A stretch of 64,000 nucleotides of DNA from Mesobacterium pallidum (GTDB lineage Bacteria > Pseudomonadota > Alphaproteobacteria > Rhodobacterales > Rhodobacteraceae): positions 1 to 64,000 of the forward strand of contig NZ_JAIMID010000009.1 in the NCBI RefSeq assembly GCF_019966535.1. The letters are read 5' to 3'. Within the stretch, counting starts at the first letter, position 1. Each line of letters starts with the position of its first letter. The position numbers and the translations under genes are program-made. The notes below the pieces were generated by a model, which made no database searches, was not told where the DNA came from, and saw only the letters and a list, made by a program, of their open reading frames with translations. Below, in pieces: positions 55,463-64,000 of the stretch.

Positions 55463-56763
55463 AGTTTTCGGATCCGCAGCCGGGTGATCCGGTTCTGCTT
55501 GCGTTCGGCCACCTCGAAGCGGAAGCCGTGGAAGGAGAACACCTGGCCCACGGTCGGAATCGTCTGCGCCTCGTGGATGACCAGGCCCGCGACGGTGTTC
55601 GCCTCTTCGTCCGGCAATTGCCAGTCGTTGGCGCGGTTCAGGTCGCGGATCGTCATGCCACCGTCGACCATGAAGCTGCCATCGGCCGCGGCACGCAACG
55701 CGCCCTCGTCGGTGGGGTCGAACTCGTCCGTGATCTCGCCCACGATCTCTTCGAGGATGTCCTCGAGCGTGATCATCCCCTGCAGCGCACCGTATTCATC
55801 TACCACCAGCGCGAAATGCGTGCGAATGCGCAGGAACTGCCGCATCTGGTCGTCAAGCGAGGTGGTGTCGGGCACGAAATAGGGCTTCATCGCCACCTGC
55901 AGGATATCGAATTTCTCCAGCGAATCCATGCGGCCCTCGTTGCTTTCGGCAAAGGCGTACATGGCGCGCAGCAGGTCCTTGGCGTGAATCACGCCGACGA
56001 TGTTCTCGGGGTCGTCGCGAAAGAGAGGCAGGCGGGTGTGGTTGCTCTCGAGACATTGCTTGAGCAGGGCGGCGGGCTCCTCGTCGGCATCCAGCATCTC
56101 GATCTTGGAGCGGTGGAGCATGATTTCCTCGACCGTCCGGTCGCCCAGGTCCAGCGCGCCAAGGATGCGGTCGCGATCCTCCTTTTCCACCACGCCCTCG
56201 GAATGGCCGAGGTGCAGCGCGCCCACGATCTCTTCGCGGACGGCAAGGATGTGGCTGTCCGGGTCCGCGCGTACGCCGAAGATGCGCAGCACGCCGCGCA
56301 CCAGCATGCGCACGGCCGAGACGACCGGGGAAAAGACCATGATGACGACGCGGATCACAGGGGCGACCCCGGCCGCGGCCTTTTCGGCATTGGTGATCGC
56401 GTAGGTCTTGGGCAGCACCTCGGCAAAGACCAGCACCAGCGCGGTCATGACCAGCGTCGCCAGCGCGACACCGCTGTCGCCAAGGATGCGGGTGAACAGC
56501 GCGGTGGCCAGCGAGGTGGCCAGGATGTTGACCAGGTTGTTGCCCAAGAGGACAGAGCCGATCAGGCGTTCATTGTCCTCGGTGATCTCGAGCGCGCTTT
56601 GAGCCCCGGAACTGCCCTTGTCGGCCTGGGTCCGCAGTTTCCCGCGCGAGGCGGCGGTCAGCGCGGTCTCGCTGCCCGAAAAGAACCCGGACAGGACCAG
56701 CAGAAAGATGATCGCCCCGGCCGTGATCCAGAAGGCGGCATCCAGCGTTGTCGTCGGTTCCAT
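55459..56763 (-). CDS. CNNM/CorC-type transporter with CBS domains
   Basis: 434 residues. An N-terminal CNNM membrane domain (FFSGSETALTAASRGKLRTQ, then ALVLVFAEVLPKTYAITNAE), two CBS domains (from MLHRSKIEMLDADEEPAALL), and a C-terminal CorC_HlyC domain (RANDWQLPDEEANTVAGLVI). These proteins are Mg2+/Co2+ efflux or ion-homeostasis factors. Start ATG 56763; other upstream ATGs are possible. Confidence 0.92.
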   Translation of the reverse strand: MEPTTTLDAAFWITAGAIIFLLVLSGFFSGSETALTAASRGKLRTQADKGSSGAQSALEITEDNERLIGSVLLGNNLVNILATSLATALFTRILGDSGVALATLVMTALVLVFAEVLPKTYAITNAEKAAAGVAPVIRVVIMVFSPVVSAVRMLVRGVLRIFGVRADPDSHILAVREEIVGALHLGHSEGVVEKEDRDRILGALDLGDRTVEEIMLHRSKIEMLDADEEPAALLKQCLESNHTRLPLFRDDPENIVGVIHAKDLLRAMYAFAESNEGRMDSLEKFDILQVAMKPYFVPDTTSLDDQMRQFLRIRTHFALVVDEYGALQGMITLEDILEEIVGEITDEFDPTDEGALRAAADGSFMVDGGMTIRDLNRANDWQLPDEEANTVAGLVIHEAQTIPTVGQVFSFHGFRFEVAERKQNRITRLRIRKL

Positions 56764-56907
56764 TTCGGTCGGTATCCCTTGGCCTGATGGGCCGGTTATG
56801 GGCATCCCCCCGGGATCGTTCAAGGGGCACGTTGGGGACGGGCGCCGGCAAGGCAAGTGAGGTCACGCATGAGCACCGCCCGGCAAGTGCTTGGCGGGCT
56901 GGGGCTT

Positions 56908-57852
56908 TCAACGCTCTTCCGCCTCGCCTTCGCGGGCAAGCGGGTGGTGGGTCAGCACCAATTCGCGCAGACGGGCGTCAAGCACGTGGGTATAGATCTC
57001 GGTCGTGCCGACGTCGGCATGGCCCAGAAGCGTCTGGATCGCGCGCAGGTCGGCGCCGTGGGCCAGCAGGTGCGTGGCGAAGGCATGGCGCAGCGTGTGT
57101 GGCGTCACTTTTTCAGGCGACACGCCAGCTTCGACCGCGAACTCCTTGATCAGCATGTAGAAGGCGTGGCGCGTGAGGTGCCCGCCCTTGCCGTGGGACG
57201 GAAACAGGAACCGCGACGGCGGCTTGCCCTTGGCGCGGGCGGCCTCTTCGGCCGCGTCGCGATGCTGCAACCAGCCCGCCAAGGCGACCCGCGCCGGCGG
57301 AGTCAGCGGCACCAGCCGTTCCTTGCCACCTTTGCCGAGGATCAGCAACAAGCGCGGATCGCCGCGCGCGGCCGAGACGGGCAGGGTCACCAGCTCGGTC
57401 ACCCGCATGCCGGTGGCATAAAGCAGTTGCATCAGGCAGCCGTTGCGGCTGCGCTCGGCCTCGGTCCGGCCATGGGCGCCACCAGCGTCGAGCAGGCGGT
57501 CGACCTCTTCCTCCGACAGGGTCTTGGGCAGCTTGCGGTCCTTGCCGGGCCCGGCGATCTGGATGGCGGGGTTGTCCTCGCGCCAGCCTTCCTCGAACGC
57601 GAAGCGATAAAGCTGCTTGATCGCCGACAGGCGCCGCGCCCGGGTGGATTTCGCCAGCCCCTGCGCCTCGCAATGGACGAGGTAGGCGGTGACGTCGTCC
57701 TCGGTCAATTCGAGGAAGCTTTTCCCAATATCCGCAGCCCATTGCGCGACGTCCTTCAAGTCGCGCCCATAAGCCAGCTGGGTGTTCGTGGCCGCGCCCT
57801 GTTCGGCTGCGACCGCCTCGAGAAAGGCCGATATCCAGCGCGCGTCGTTCAT
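56908..57852 (-). CDS. xerD: Tyrosine recombinase XerD
   Basis: 314 residues. Core-binding N-terminal domain (MNDARWISAFLEAVAAEQGA) and the catalytic domain with Arg in TGMRVTEL, the His-x-x-Arg box HTLRHAFATHLLAHGA, a second conserved His in LGHADVGTTEIYTHV, and the Tyr nucleophile in that last segment. It resolves chromosome dimers at dif with XerC. Its start overlaps the upstream gene by ATGA. Confidence 0.95.
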   Translation of the reverse strand: MNDARWISAFLEAVAAEQGAATNTQLAYGRDLKDVAQWAADIGKSFLELTEDDVTAYLVHCEAQGLAKSTRARRLSAIKQLYRFAFEEGWREDNPAIQIAGPGKDRKLPKTLSEEEVDRLLDAGGAHGRTEAERSRNGCLMQLLYATGMRVTELVTLPVSAARGDPRLLLILGKGGKERLVPLTPPARVALAGWLQHRDAAEEAARAKGKPPSRFLFPSHGKGGHLTRHAFYMLIKEFAVEAGVSPEKVTPHTLRHAFATHLLAHGADLRAIQTLLGHADVGTTEIYTHVLDARLRELVLTHHPLAREGEAEER

Positions 57853-59387
57853 GCCTCGGACCTCAGCAGCAGCAGTTGCAGCGCCGCGCGGCGGGCGGTG
57901 TCCTCGAGCCCCACGGCGCGGAACGAGGCCAGTGCATCGGTCAGGGCGATCAGGCTGCCGTCCTCGGCATCCGACCAGATTTCGATGGCGGTGAGGATGG
58001 CCGCGCCAAGCTGGCCAGCGTCGATATGTTCCTGCACCGCGTCGGGCGGCACGGCGTCGGCAAAGGCCGCCGCGATGGCGCGCTGCTCGCCATCCAGCGC
58101 GCGGACCTCCTGCGGACGGCCTTCAGCCAAAGCGACAAGAAAGCGGTCGAAGGCCGTGTCCGCAGGGCCAAAAGCCCTGACGGCGGTTTCGTATTTTTCG
58201 GACAAGAGCGTGATCTCGCGGGCGAGCTCCGCGTCTTCTCCGGTCAGCGGCAGGCCGGTCAACCGGTCGCCGTAAAGCGCCGCCAGCGCGGCGCCAAGCC
58301 GGGCGTCACGCAAAAGCGGCCAGCCACGGGCAAGCCCGCGCGCGATCGCCGGCGGATCGCCCGCCGTCATGGCGATGTCGATGCGTTGCAGCGCCTCGAC
58401 CCGGTCCCAGATCCCGCCCGAGGCGGCGGGCAGCCGCTCGGTGAAGATGCCCAGCAGCAGGTTCGGCGCGATGGCCCCGGTGCGGGCAAGCCGCTCGGCC
58501 GCCTCGAGCTTGGCCTTCCAGCCGGCATGGCCCGACAGGTCGATCACGGAAAACGCACGGGGCAGGGACGAGGTCGGCGGCGCCTCGCCCACCGATTCCA
58601 GCAGCCGGTAGGACAGCGGGTCGGGTGACGACGGCGGCGCAGAGGCCAGCTCGGGGTCCATGTCGGGATCGAGGAATCGTTCCAGCAGGTTGACCTGGCC
58701 GGCGGGCAATTCGTCCAGCAGCCGCGCGGTATCAAGCGTCGTGGCCGCGACCGGCCATTCGCCGTTCTGCGCGAGGCAATAGATGCGCAGGCCATAGCCG
58801 GGCGTCAGGCCGGGCTGGGCCAGCGCCTCGGCGCACATCTGGTCGGTCTGGCCGGTCAGCAGCGACAGGTCGGCCCAAAGCGCGAAAAGCTCGGGCGTGT
58901 CATGGCCGCCGCGCTCCAGCAGCGCGCGGGCCGGTTCGACCGCGCCCAGCTCGATCAGCTTGGCGATGCGGGCACGCAGAAGCACGTCGCTGGTGTCGGT
59001 GGCCGGGGTCTCGGCCTCGGCCAGCAGCAGGGTATAAAGCAGCGCCTGCATGGCGGGCGAACGTTCGACGTCCAGCGCGCCGAGTTGCCGCGCCAGGTCC
59101 TCGGGCGCGGAGGCGCGCCAAAGACCGCGCGGAAAGCCCGTGACCGACGACGGCAGCAGCCCGACCGCACCACGTGACGCCTCGCCCAGCTCGGTCACCG
59201 TCACCTGCGGCACCACCGCCGAGTCGGTGACCGGCGGCTCGGATCCGGCGGTTTCGCGCGGGACCATGGCCACGGGCTCGGCCTGTTGCAGCCAGTCGAT
59301 GGCCGCAAGCGGTTCCTGCGCGGCGGCCACCATGGGCAGCGCCGCAGCCAGGGCCAGGCCCGAGAGATATGCGCGCCTAGTCTGCAT
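57849..59387 (-). CDS. Periplasmic helical-repeat protein, unknown function
   Basis: 512 residues with an N-terminal signal peptide (MQTRRAYLSGLALAAALPMV, cleavage near AAA-Q). The rest is almost all alpha-helical and Ala/Leu-rich, resembling TPR-like or HEAT-like solenoids, but I recognise no family. It is translationally coupled to xerD by an ATGA overlap (57849-57852) and overlaps the small upstream gene by 11 bases. Confidence 0.78.
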   Translation of the reverse strand: MQTRRAYLSGLALAAALPMVAAAQEPLAAIDWLQQAEPVAMVPRETAGSEPPVTDSAVVPQVTVTELGEASRGAVGLLPSSVTGFPRGLWRASAPEDLARQLGALDVERSPAMQALLYTLLLAEAETPATDTSDVLLRARIAKLIELGAVEPARALLERGGHDTPELFALWADLSLLTGQTDQMCAEALAQPGLTPGYGLRIYCLAQNGEWPVAATTLDTARLLDELPAGQVNLLERFLDPDMDPELASAPPSSPDPLSYRLLESVGEAPPTSSLPRAFSVIDLSGHAGWKAKLEAAERLARTGAIAPNLLLGIFTERLPAASGGIWDRVEALQRIDIAMTAGDPPAIARGLARGWPLLRDARLGAALAALYGDRLTGLPLTGEDAELAREITLLSEKYETAVRAFGPADTAFDRFLVALAEGRPQEVRALDGEQRAIAAAFADAVPPDAVQEHIDAGQLGAAILTAIEIWSDAEDGSLIALTDALASFRAVGLEDTARRAALQLLLLRSEA

Positions 59388-59526
59388 CCAGCGTCACGGG
59401 GACCCGTATCTCGGTCTGCGGGGCGCCGAAATCAGCCCCGAAGAAGGGGCCGACATAGGCGTAGATGACAAGGGCGATGACCGCCAGCACTGCCAGATAG
59501 AAGAGCCACCTGATGATCCGCCACAT
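59377..59526 (-). CDS. 49-residue single-helix membrane protein
   Basis: MWRIIRWLFYLAVLAVIALV with one transmembrane helix, then a short tail ending TEIRVPVTLDAD. GGAAAC precedes the start, and the gene overlaps the next gene's start by 11 bases, supporting cotranslation. Function unknown. Confidence 0.62.
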   Translation of the reverse strand: MWRIIRWLFYLAVLAVIALVIYAYVGPFFGADFGAPQTEIRVPVTLDAD

Positions 59527-59647
59527 GTCGGTTTCCCGTGCCTGCCTGTTGCTTTTGACGAAACTTATAACTGGCATTCCGGGGAATATCACGTCATTAC
59601 GCGGACGAATTCACGGAAAGTGGCGGGGAGCCGCCTGCAAGGGGGAC

Positions 59648-60196
59648 ATGGCGTTGCGTTTGCGGAAAACCGTCGTGCTTGTCGGCATGATGGGGGCGGG
59701 AAAGACGGCCATCGGCAAGGCGCTTGCCCTGCGGCTCGGGGTGCCCTTTCTTGATTCCGACGCCGAGATCGAGGCGGCGGCCAACATGTCCATTGCCGAG
59801 ATCTTTTCCCGGGACGGAGAGCCGTTCTTTCGCAAGAAGGAATCACAGGTCATCGGGCGCTTGCTGGATGCCGGCCCGTCGATCCTGTCGACCGGCGGCG
59901 GGGCCTACCTGGCCGACATCAACCGCAACATGATTTCCGAAAAGGGCGTGGCGGTCTGGCTCAATGCCGATCTCGACACGCTCTGGAACCGGGTGCGCCA
60001 CAAGGATACGCGCCCGCTGCTGCGCACGTCCGATCCCAAGGGCACGCTGGCCGCGCTGTGCGAACTGCGCGAGCCGATCTATGCGTTGGCCGACCTCAGC
60101 GTGGAAAGCCTGCCGCGTTATTCCATCGAAGAGACCTGCGCCAAGGTGATCGAGGCGCTCAAGACCCGTCCCGACGTGTTGGAGAAGGTGACATGA
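59648..60196 (+). CDS. aroK: Shikimate kinase
   Basis: 182 residues. Walker A VVLVGMMGAGKTAIG (13-20), LDSDAEIEAAANMSIAEIF (substrate Asp), STGGGAYL and the lid RHKDTRPLLRTSDP. It phosphorylates shikimate in chorismate synthesis. The gene overlaps aroB by ATGA. Confidence 0.95.
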   Translation: MALRLRKTVVLVGMMGAGKTAIGKALALRLGVPFLDSDAEIEAAANMSIAEIFSRDGEPFFRKKESQVIGRLLDAGPSILSTGGGAYLADINRNMISEKGVAVWLNADLDTLWNRVRHKDTRPLLRTSDPKGTLAALCELREPIYALADLSVESLPRYSIEETCAKVIEALKTRPDVLEKVT

Positions 60197-61305
60197 TCGA
60201 AACCGTCCACGTACCGCTGGGCGAGCGTGCCTATGATGTCCGCATCGGGCCGGGGCTGCTGGAGCGCGCCGGCGCGGAGGTTGCGCCGCTGCTGCATCGC
60301 CCGCGTGTCTGGGTCGTGACCGATGCGACGGTCGGTCCGCTGCATCTGGACACGTTGCGCGCAGGGCTGGCGCCGCAAGGCATCACGCTCGAGGCGCTGA
60401 CGCTGCCGGCGGGCGAGGCGACGAAAAGCTGGCCGCATTTCGAGACCTGCGTGGACTGGCTGCTCGAGCAGCGGGTCGAGCGGCGGGATATCGTCATCGC
60501 CCTGGGCGGCGGCGTGATCGGTGACCTCGTGGGTTTTGCCGCCGCCGTGCTGCGGCGGGGCGTGCGCTTCGTGCAGATCCCGACCTCGCTGCTGGCGCAG
60601 GTCGACAGTTCGGTCGGGGGCAAGACGGGGATCAACTCGGTCCACGGCAAGAACCTGATCGGTGCGTTTCACCAGCCGTCGCTGGTGCTGGCCGATACCG
60701 CGCTGCTGGGCACGCTGCCCCGGCGCGACCTGCTGGCGGGCTATGGCGAGGTGGTCAAGTATGGCCTGCTGGGCGATGCCGCCTTCTTCGACTGGCTCGA
60801 GGTGCATGGACCGAAGCTGGCGGATGGCGACATGGCCGACCGCATCGCCGCCGTGCGCCGCTCGGTCGAGATGAAGGCCGAGATCGTCGTGCGCGACGAG
60901 ACCGAGCAGGGGGACCGGGCGCTTTTGAACCTCGGTCATACCTTCTGCCATGCGCTGGAAAAGGCGACGGGCTATTCGGACCGTCTGCTGCATGGCGAAG
61001 GCGTGGCGATCGGTTGCGCGCTGGCGTTTGAACTGAGTTCAAGGCTGGGTCTTTGCAGCCAGGAGGCGCCGAGCCGGGTGCGCGCGCATCTGAAAGACAT
61101 GGGGATGCGCTGCGATCTTGCGGACATCCCGGGCGATCTGCCGGGGGCAGAGGCGCTGGTCGACCTGATGGGCCAGGACAAGAAGGTGCTGGACGGCAAG
61201 ATCCGCTTTATCCTGGCGCGCGGGATCGGCGACGCCTTCGTCACCTCGGAGGTGCCGTGTGACGAGGTGCTGAGGCTGCTGAACGACGGCTTGACCGGGC
61301 GCTGA
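60193..61305 (+). CDS. aroB: 3-dehydroquinate synthase
   Basis: 370 residues. GGGVIGDLVGFAAAVLRRGV, TSLLAQVDSSVGGKTGINSV and NLGHTFCHALEKATGYS with Zn/NAD+ ligands are diagnostic. It cyclises DAHP to 3-dehydroquinate. Coupled to aroK by ATGA; the bidirectional hairpin at 61327 lies 22 bases after it. Confidence 0.96.
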   Translation: MIETVHVPLGERAYDVRIGPGLLERAGAEVAPLLHRPRVWVVTDATVGPLHLDTLRAGLAPQGITLEALTLPAGEATKSWPHFETCVDWLLEQRVERRDIVIALGGGVIGDLVGFAAAVLRRGVRFVQIPTSLLAQVDSSVGGKTGINSVHGKNLIGAFHQPSLVLADTALLGTLPRRDLLAGYGEVVKYGLLGDAAFFDWLEVHGPKLADGDMADRIAAVRRSVEMKAEIVVRDETEQGDRALLNLGHTFCHALEKATGYSDRLLHGEGVAIGCALAFELSSRLGLCSQEAPSRVRAHLKDMGMRCDLADIPGDLPGAEALVDLMGQDKKVLDGKIRFILARGIGDAFVTSEVPCDEVLRLLNDGLTGR

Positions 61306-61326
61306 ACCATTCCCTCCGGAATGCAG

Positions 61327-61360
61327 AAACGGCCGCCCCATCCGGGCGGCCGTTTTGCGT
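61327..61360 (+). terminator. Terminator between aroB and ssb
   Basis: AAACGGCCGCCC (61327-61338) and GGGCGGCCGTTT (61344-61355) form a 12-bp stem with a 5-base loop, followed by TGCGTTTTT. It sits between the ends of the convergent aroB and ssb genes and can serve both, being stronger on the aroB strand. Confidence 0.8.
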
Positions 61361-61380
61361 TTTTCCAAGGATCTGACGGA

Positions 61381-61920
61381 TCAGAACGGAATCTCGTCGT
61401 CGAGGTCGCGGCCACCGCCGCCCCCGCCTGAGGGGCCACCGTATCCGCCGCCCGATCCGCCGCCGCTGTAGCCACCGCCGCCACCACCGTAGCCGCCGCC
61501 CGCAGGGCCTTCGTCGTAGCCGCCGCCACCGCCGTAGCTTCCGCCACCACCACCGCCGCCGCCTTCGCCGCGGCCGTCAAGCAGGGTCAGCTCACCGCGG
61601 TAGGGGCGCAGCACCACCTCGGTCGAATAGCGGTCCTGGCCGGACTGGTCCTGCCACTTTCGGGTTTCCAGCTGGCCCTCGATATAGACCTTGGAACCCT
61701 TGCGCAGGTATTGCTCGGCGATCCGCGCCAGCGGTTCCGAGAAGATCGCGACCGAGTGCCACTCGGTCCGCTCGCGCCGCTCGCCCGTGGCCTTGTCGCG
61801 CCAGTTCTCGGACGTGGCGATCCGCAGGTTGCAGACCTTGCCCCCGTTCTGGAACTGGCGGACTTCGGGATCGCGCCCGAGGTTGCCCACCAGAATGACC
61901 TTGTTGACCGAACCTGCCAT
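61381..61920 (-). CDS. ssb: Single-stranded DNA-binding protein
   Basis: 179 residues. OB fold: [20 protein letters not shown], then [19 protein letters not shown] and [21 protein letters not shown] long Gly/Tyr-rich linker precedes the conserved acidic tip DLDDEIPF that binds SSB-interacting proteins. The start at 61920 is just after a GGGGGAAC ribosome-site-like stretch; the longer frame has no similarity. Confidence 0.95.
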   Translation of the reverse strand: MAGSVNKVILVGNLGRDPEVRQFQNGGKVCNLRIATSENWRDKATGERRERTEWHSVAIFSEPLARIAEQYLRKGSKVYIEGQLETRKWQDQSGQDRYSTEVVLRPYRGELTLLDGRGEGGGGGGGGSYGGGGGYDEGPAGGGYGGGGGGYSGGGSGGGYGGPSGGGGGGRDLDDEIPF

Positions 61921-62154
61921 GAGCGCTGTTCCCCCGGATTCTGCTGTGTCGTGTTTCGGCGACGTTACACCATTGGTGCCGCGCGATGGAAAGGGCAAAT
62001 TCGCGGGCCGGGGGCATAAACCGGGGGATTATGCCCGCAAACCGGCCGCTGCCGGGCCCCGATTAGGCCCCCGGTTCGATGGCCGCGGCGTCCCGGGCCG
62101 GGCATCTGTTCGGCACCGCCCCATGCCGGGGCTCCATTGCCGAAAGGACATCCC

Positions 62155-62405
62155 ATGACCCTGCTCAAGACCCTCCCGCTGATCGCCGCCCTTGGCCTCG
62201 TCGCCGTGCCGGCGCTCGCCAGCTCCTCCATCCCCGAAGAGCAACGCGCCGAGATCACCCGCACCCTGACCGAACAGGGCTACGAGGTGCGCAAGATCGA
62301 TCCGAGGACGGCATGATCGAGGTCTACGCGCTCAAGGACGGACAGCGGCTGGAGCTGTACCTCGACAAGGACCTCAAGATCGTGCGCACCAAGTCGGACG
62401 ACTGA
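62155..62405 (+). pseudogene. PepSY-domain secreted protein, frameshifted
   Basis: A signal peptide MTLLKTLPLIAALGLVAVPA starts a PepSY-like protein (IPEEQRAEITRTLTEQGYEV), but the frame meets TGA at 62314-62316. The family continuation EDGMIEVYALKDGQRLELYL then RTKSDD follows in the +2 frame, reached by a single-base deletion near 62299. So the gene is either truncated or the deletion is a sequencing error. It is upstream of cytochrome b561 and a LuxR-type gene on the same strand. Confidence 0.65.
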
Positions 62406-62473
62406 GGCCTTCGTCCGGGGGCGCACCGTCCCTGCCGCCCCCGGACACCATCTGCCAACAAGGAGGTGTCGCC

Positions 62474-63010
62474 ATGCGTCACATCAAGGTCTGGGATCCG
62501 CTTGTCCGGATCTTTCACTGGTCGCTCGTCGCCGGCTTCACGGCCAATGCGCTGATCGTCGAGGACGAGAGCAAACTGCACGAACAGATGGGCTATGTCG
62601 TGGTCGCACTCGTGCTGCTGCGGGTGTTCTGGGGGATCGTCGGCACGGCCCATGCCCGGTTCCGCGACTTTCCGCCCAGCATCTCGGGGTCGATGGCGCA
62701 GCTGTCGGACATGGCCACCGGCCGGCGCCGGGTCCATGTCGGCCACACACCGCTGGGGGCGCTGATGATCTACAACCTGCTGGTGACCATGCTCGCCATA
62801 GGCGCCACGGGCTACATGATGACCACCAACGCCTTCTGGGGCGTGGACTGGGTCGAAGAGCTGCACGAGGTGCTGGTCGGATGGGCCGAGCTGTCGGTCG
62901 TGCTCCACATCGCCGCAGTGGTCTATGAAAGCGTCAGAACAGGTGTGAACCTGCCGCGATCCATGGTAACCGGCGCCAAGTCCATTCCGGAAGACGTGCG
63001 CCTGTCATGA
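62474..63010 (+). CDS. Cytochrome b561 (membrane, heme b)
   Basis: 178 residues with four helices. RIFHWSLVAGFTANALIVED (first heme His), ESKLHEQMGYVVVALVLLRV, GATGYMMTTNAFWG and VVLHIAAVVYESV fit the bacterial cytochrome b561 family (PF01292). It likely oxidises a quinol or reduces a periplasmic partner. AAGGAGGT precedes the start. It overlaps the next gene by ATGA (63007-63010). Confidence 0.9.
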   Translation: MRHIKVWDPLVRIFHWSLVAGFTANALIVEDESKLHEQMGYVVVALVLLRVFWGIVGTAHARFRDFPPSISGSMAQLSDMATGRRRVHVGHTPLGALMIYNLLVTMLAIGATGYMMTTNAFWGVDWVEELHEVLVGWAELSVVLHIAAVVYESVRTGVNLPRSMVTGAKSIPEDVRLS

Positions 63011-63555
63011 CCCAGCGCCCCGCCCTCGACGGTCCCGGACGGCAGGGCGCGGGCCTTGCCGCCCTGATCCTGTTGCAGATCGCCTGCGCCGGCTTCTTCG
63101 TCTGGGACGCGGGGCAGGACCTGATCGACAGCGGCTCGTTCCGGCCCGACCTGCATCTTGGGATCGAGATGGTGGCCGCCGTGTCGCTCATCTTTGCCGT
63201 GGGGTTCGAGATCCGCGCGCTTGGCCGGCTCTTGCGGCGGCAGGCCCGGATCGAGCGCGGGTTGCAGGTCGCCTCGGGCGCGCTCAACGACCTGATCGAC
63301 GCCTGGTTCGAAGACTGGGGCCTGACCCCGGCCGAGCAAGACGTGGCCGCCTTTACCCTCAAGGGCTTTTCCATCGCCGAGGTGGCGGCCCTGCGCGGCG
63401 CCGCCGAGGGGACGGTCAAGGCGCAGCTGAACGCCATCTACCGCAAGGCGGGCGTTTCGGGCCGCAACGAGCTTTTGAGCCTGCTGATCGAGGACCTGAT
63501 GGCCGTGCCGCTGCTGGATTCGCAGGGCCGCGCGGCGCCGCGACCTGACGCCTGA
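63007..63555 (+). CDS. Membrane LuxR-type transcriptional regulator
   Basis: 182 residues with two N-terminal helices (about 17-35 and 50-70) and a C-terminal LuxR helix-turn-helix (LTPAEQDVAAFTLKGFSIAE then AEGTVKAQLNAIYRKAGVSG). A membrane-anchored LuxR-type regulator is unusual. It is translationally coupled to cytochrome b561, so it may sense redox state through that protein. Confidence 0.85.
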   Translation: MTQRPALDGPGRQGAGLAALILLQIACAGFFVWDAGQDLIDSGSFRPDLHLGIEMVAAVSLIFAVGFEIRALGRLLRRQARIERGLQVASGALNDLIDAWFEDWGLTPAEQDVAAFTLKGFSIAEVAALRGAAEGTVKAQLNAIYRKAGVSGRNELLSLLIEDLMAVPLLDSQGRAAPRPDA

Positions 63556-63665
63556 CGGCCACGTTCATGACAATGCCGGGACGTTGCGCGCGCCCGGGCT
63601 TCCTTTGACGCCTCGTTGACGTTATGGTCCCGCAAAAGCAGACGGGACAGGATAGGGGCAGAGGG

Positions 63666-64000
63666 ATGCTCGGACGGATGCTGGCAGGCGCCACGGCGCT
63701 GGTGGTCGTGGTGGGTGCGCAGGCGGCGGTGGCCGATGTGCTGTCGTCGAAGAACCGGTCGCAGCTCTTCCGGTCGCAGACCAAGATCCTCGACACCCGC
63801 GCCAAGGAACAATACCGCACCTCGGTCCGGCTGACGCCGCAGGCGGTCGAGACGCCGACCAAATGGGCGACCACCGTGCCGGCCTATGTGGGCAAGTACC
63901 GCGGGCCCTACCTTGCGCTGGCCAGGGATGCGGCGCGGATGCATGGCATCCCCGAGGACCTGTTCCTGCGCCTCGTGCAGCAGGAAAGCGGCTGGAACGC
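63666..64000 (+). CDS. Lytic transglycosylase SLT family, partial
   Basis: At least 111 residues to the window edge. A signal peptide ([20 protein letters not shown], cleavage near AVA-D), a short linker with basic residues, then the SLT domain start: [20 protein letters not shown] and VQQESGWN carrying the catalytic Glu. It cleaves peptidoglycan to 1,6-anhydro-muropeptides. The 3' end is outside the window. Confidence 0.82.
   Translation, partial: MLGRMLAGATALVVVVGAQAAVADVLSSKNRSQLFRSQTKILDTRAKEQYRTSVRLTPQAVETPTKWATTVPAYVGKYRGPYLALARDAARMHGIPEDLFLRLVQQESGWN

Overview
The window is high-GC chromosomal DNA from an alphaproteobacterium, almost certainly a Rhodobacterales (Roseobacter-group) member. 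This rests on protein similarity and gene order recalled from that group: nagZ-scpA-scpB, rpmF-plsX-fabH-ihfA-merR-tRNA-Pro, aroK-aroB next to xerD and a CNNM/CBS protein, and an alphaproteobacterial-type DksA with a single zinc-finger cysteine. No database search was possible.

Region 1 (1-10785) is accessory DNA ending at the 3' end of a tRNA-Asn gene. It carries a tyrosine integrase broken by a stop and frameshift, two IS3-family fragments in opposite orientation, an AraC-regulator fragment joined to the 3' end of an IS6-family transposase, and an MFS transporter. It also holds a four-gene minus-strand operon (flavin aromatic hydroxylase, TAXI binding protein, fused TRAP permease, LigW-like decarboxylase) that looks like uptake plus conversion of an aromatic carboxylic acid.

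Region 2 (10786-22955) is mostly core: an MBL-fold hydrolase, an EnvZ-like histidine kinase, an M48 protease, a DedA protein, a CoxE-type VWA protein and its likely MoxR ATPase partner (with a DUF2927-type lipoprotein, a GNAT enzyme and an AEC transporter between them), dksA, a second flavin monooxygenase and xthA.

Region 3 (22956-25791) is the most unusual locus. A promoter region with one perfect CtrA box (TTAA-N7-TTAAC) and two DnaA boxes precedes a 155-residue protein made largely of seven copies of a 20-residue repeat in exact register. It is followed by a 357-residue protein of unknown function and a DMT exporter whose start overlaps that gene's stop. A second CtrA-box/DnaA-box pair precedes a membrane GGDEF diguanylate cyclase at 33606, so both genes may belong to one cell-cycle/CtrA regulon.

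Region 4 (25798-43411) is core: an IscA/ErpA-type Fe-S carrier, dgt, argS, a SPOR protein, nagZ, scpA and scpB, the diguanylate cyclase, a tandem-duplicated dCTP deaminase, tRNA-Pro, a MerR regulator with a ~540-residue acidic tail, ihfA, fabH, plsX, rpmF, yceD, bamE and an OlsB-like acyltransferase.

Region 5 (43412-64000) has an ABC-F protein, AbrB-type and EamA transporters, tRNA-Gly, a DUF2235 hydrolase, ftsB, an AidB-like acyl-CoA dehydrogenase, ccdA, a membrane alpha/beta-hydrolase coupled to a cytochrome P450, a CNNM/CBS protein, xerD, aroK-aroB, ssb, a frameshifted PepSY gene with cytochrome b561 and a membrane LuxR-type regulator, and the start of a lytic transglycosylase. Two intergenic regions here carry the same family of 44-bp-period palindromic repeats plus a larger inverted repeat.
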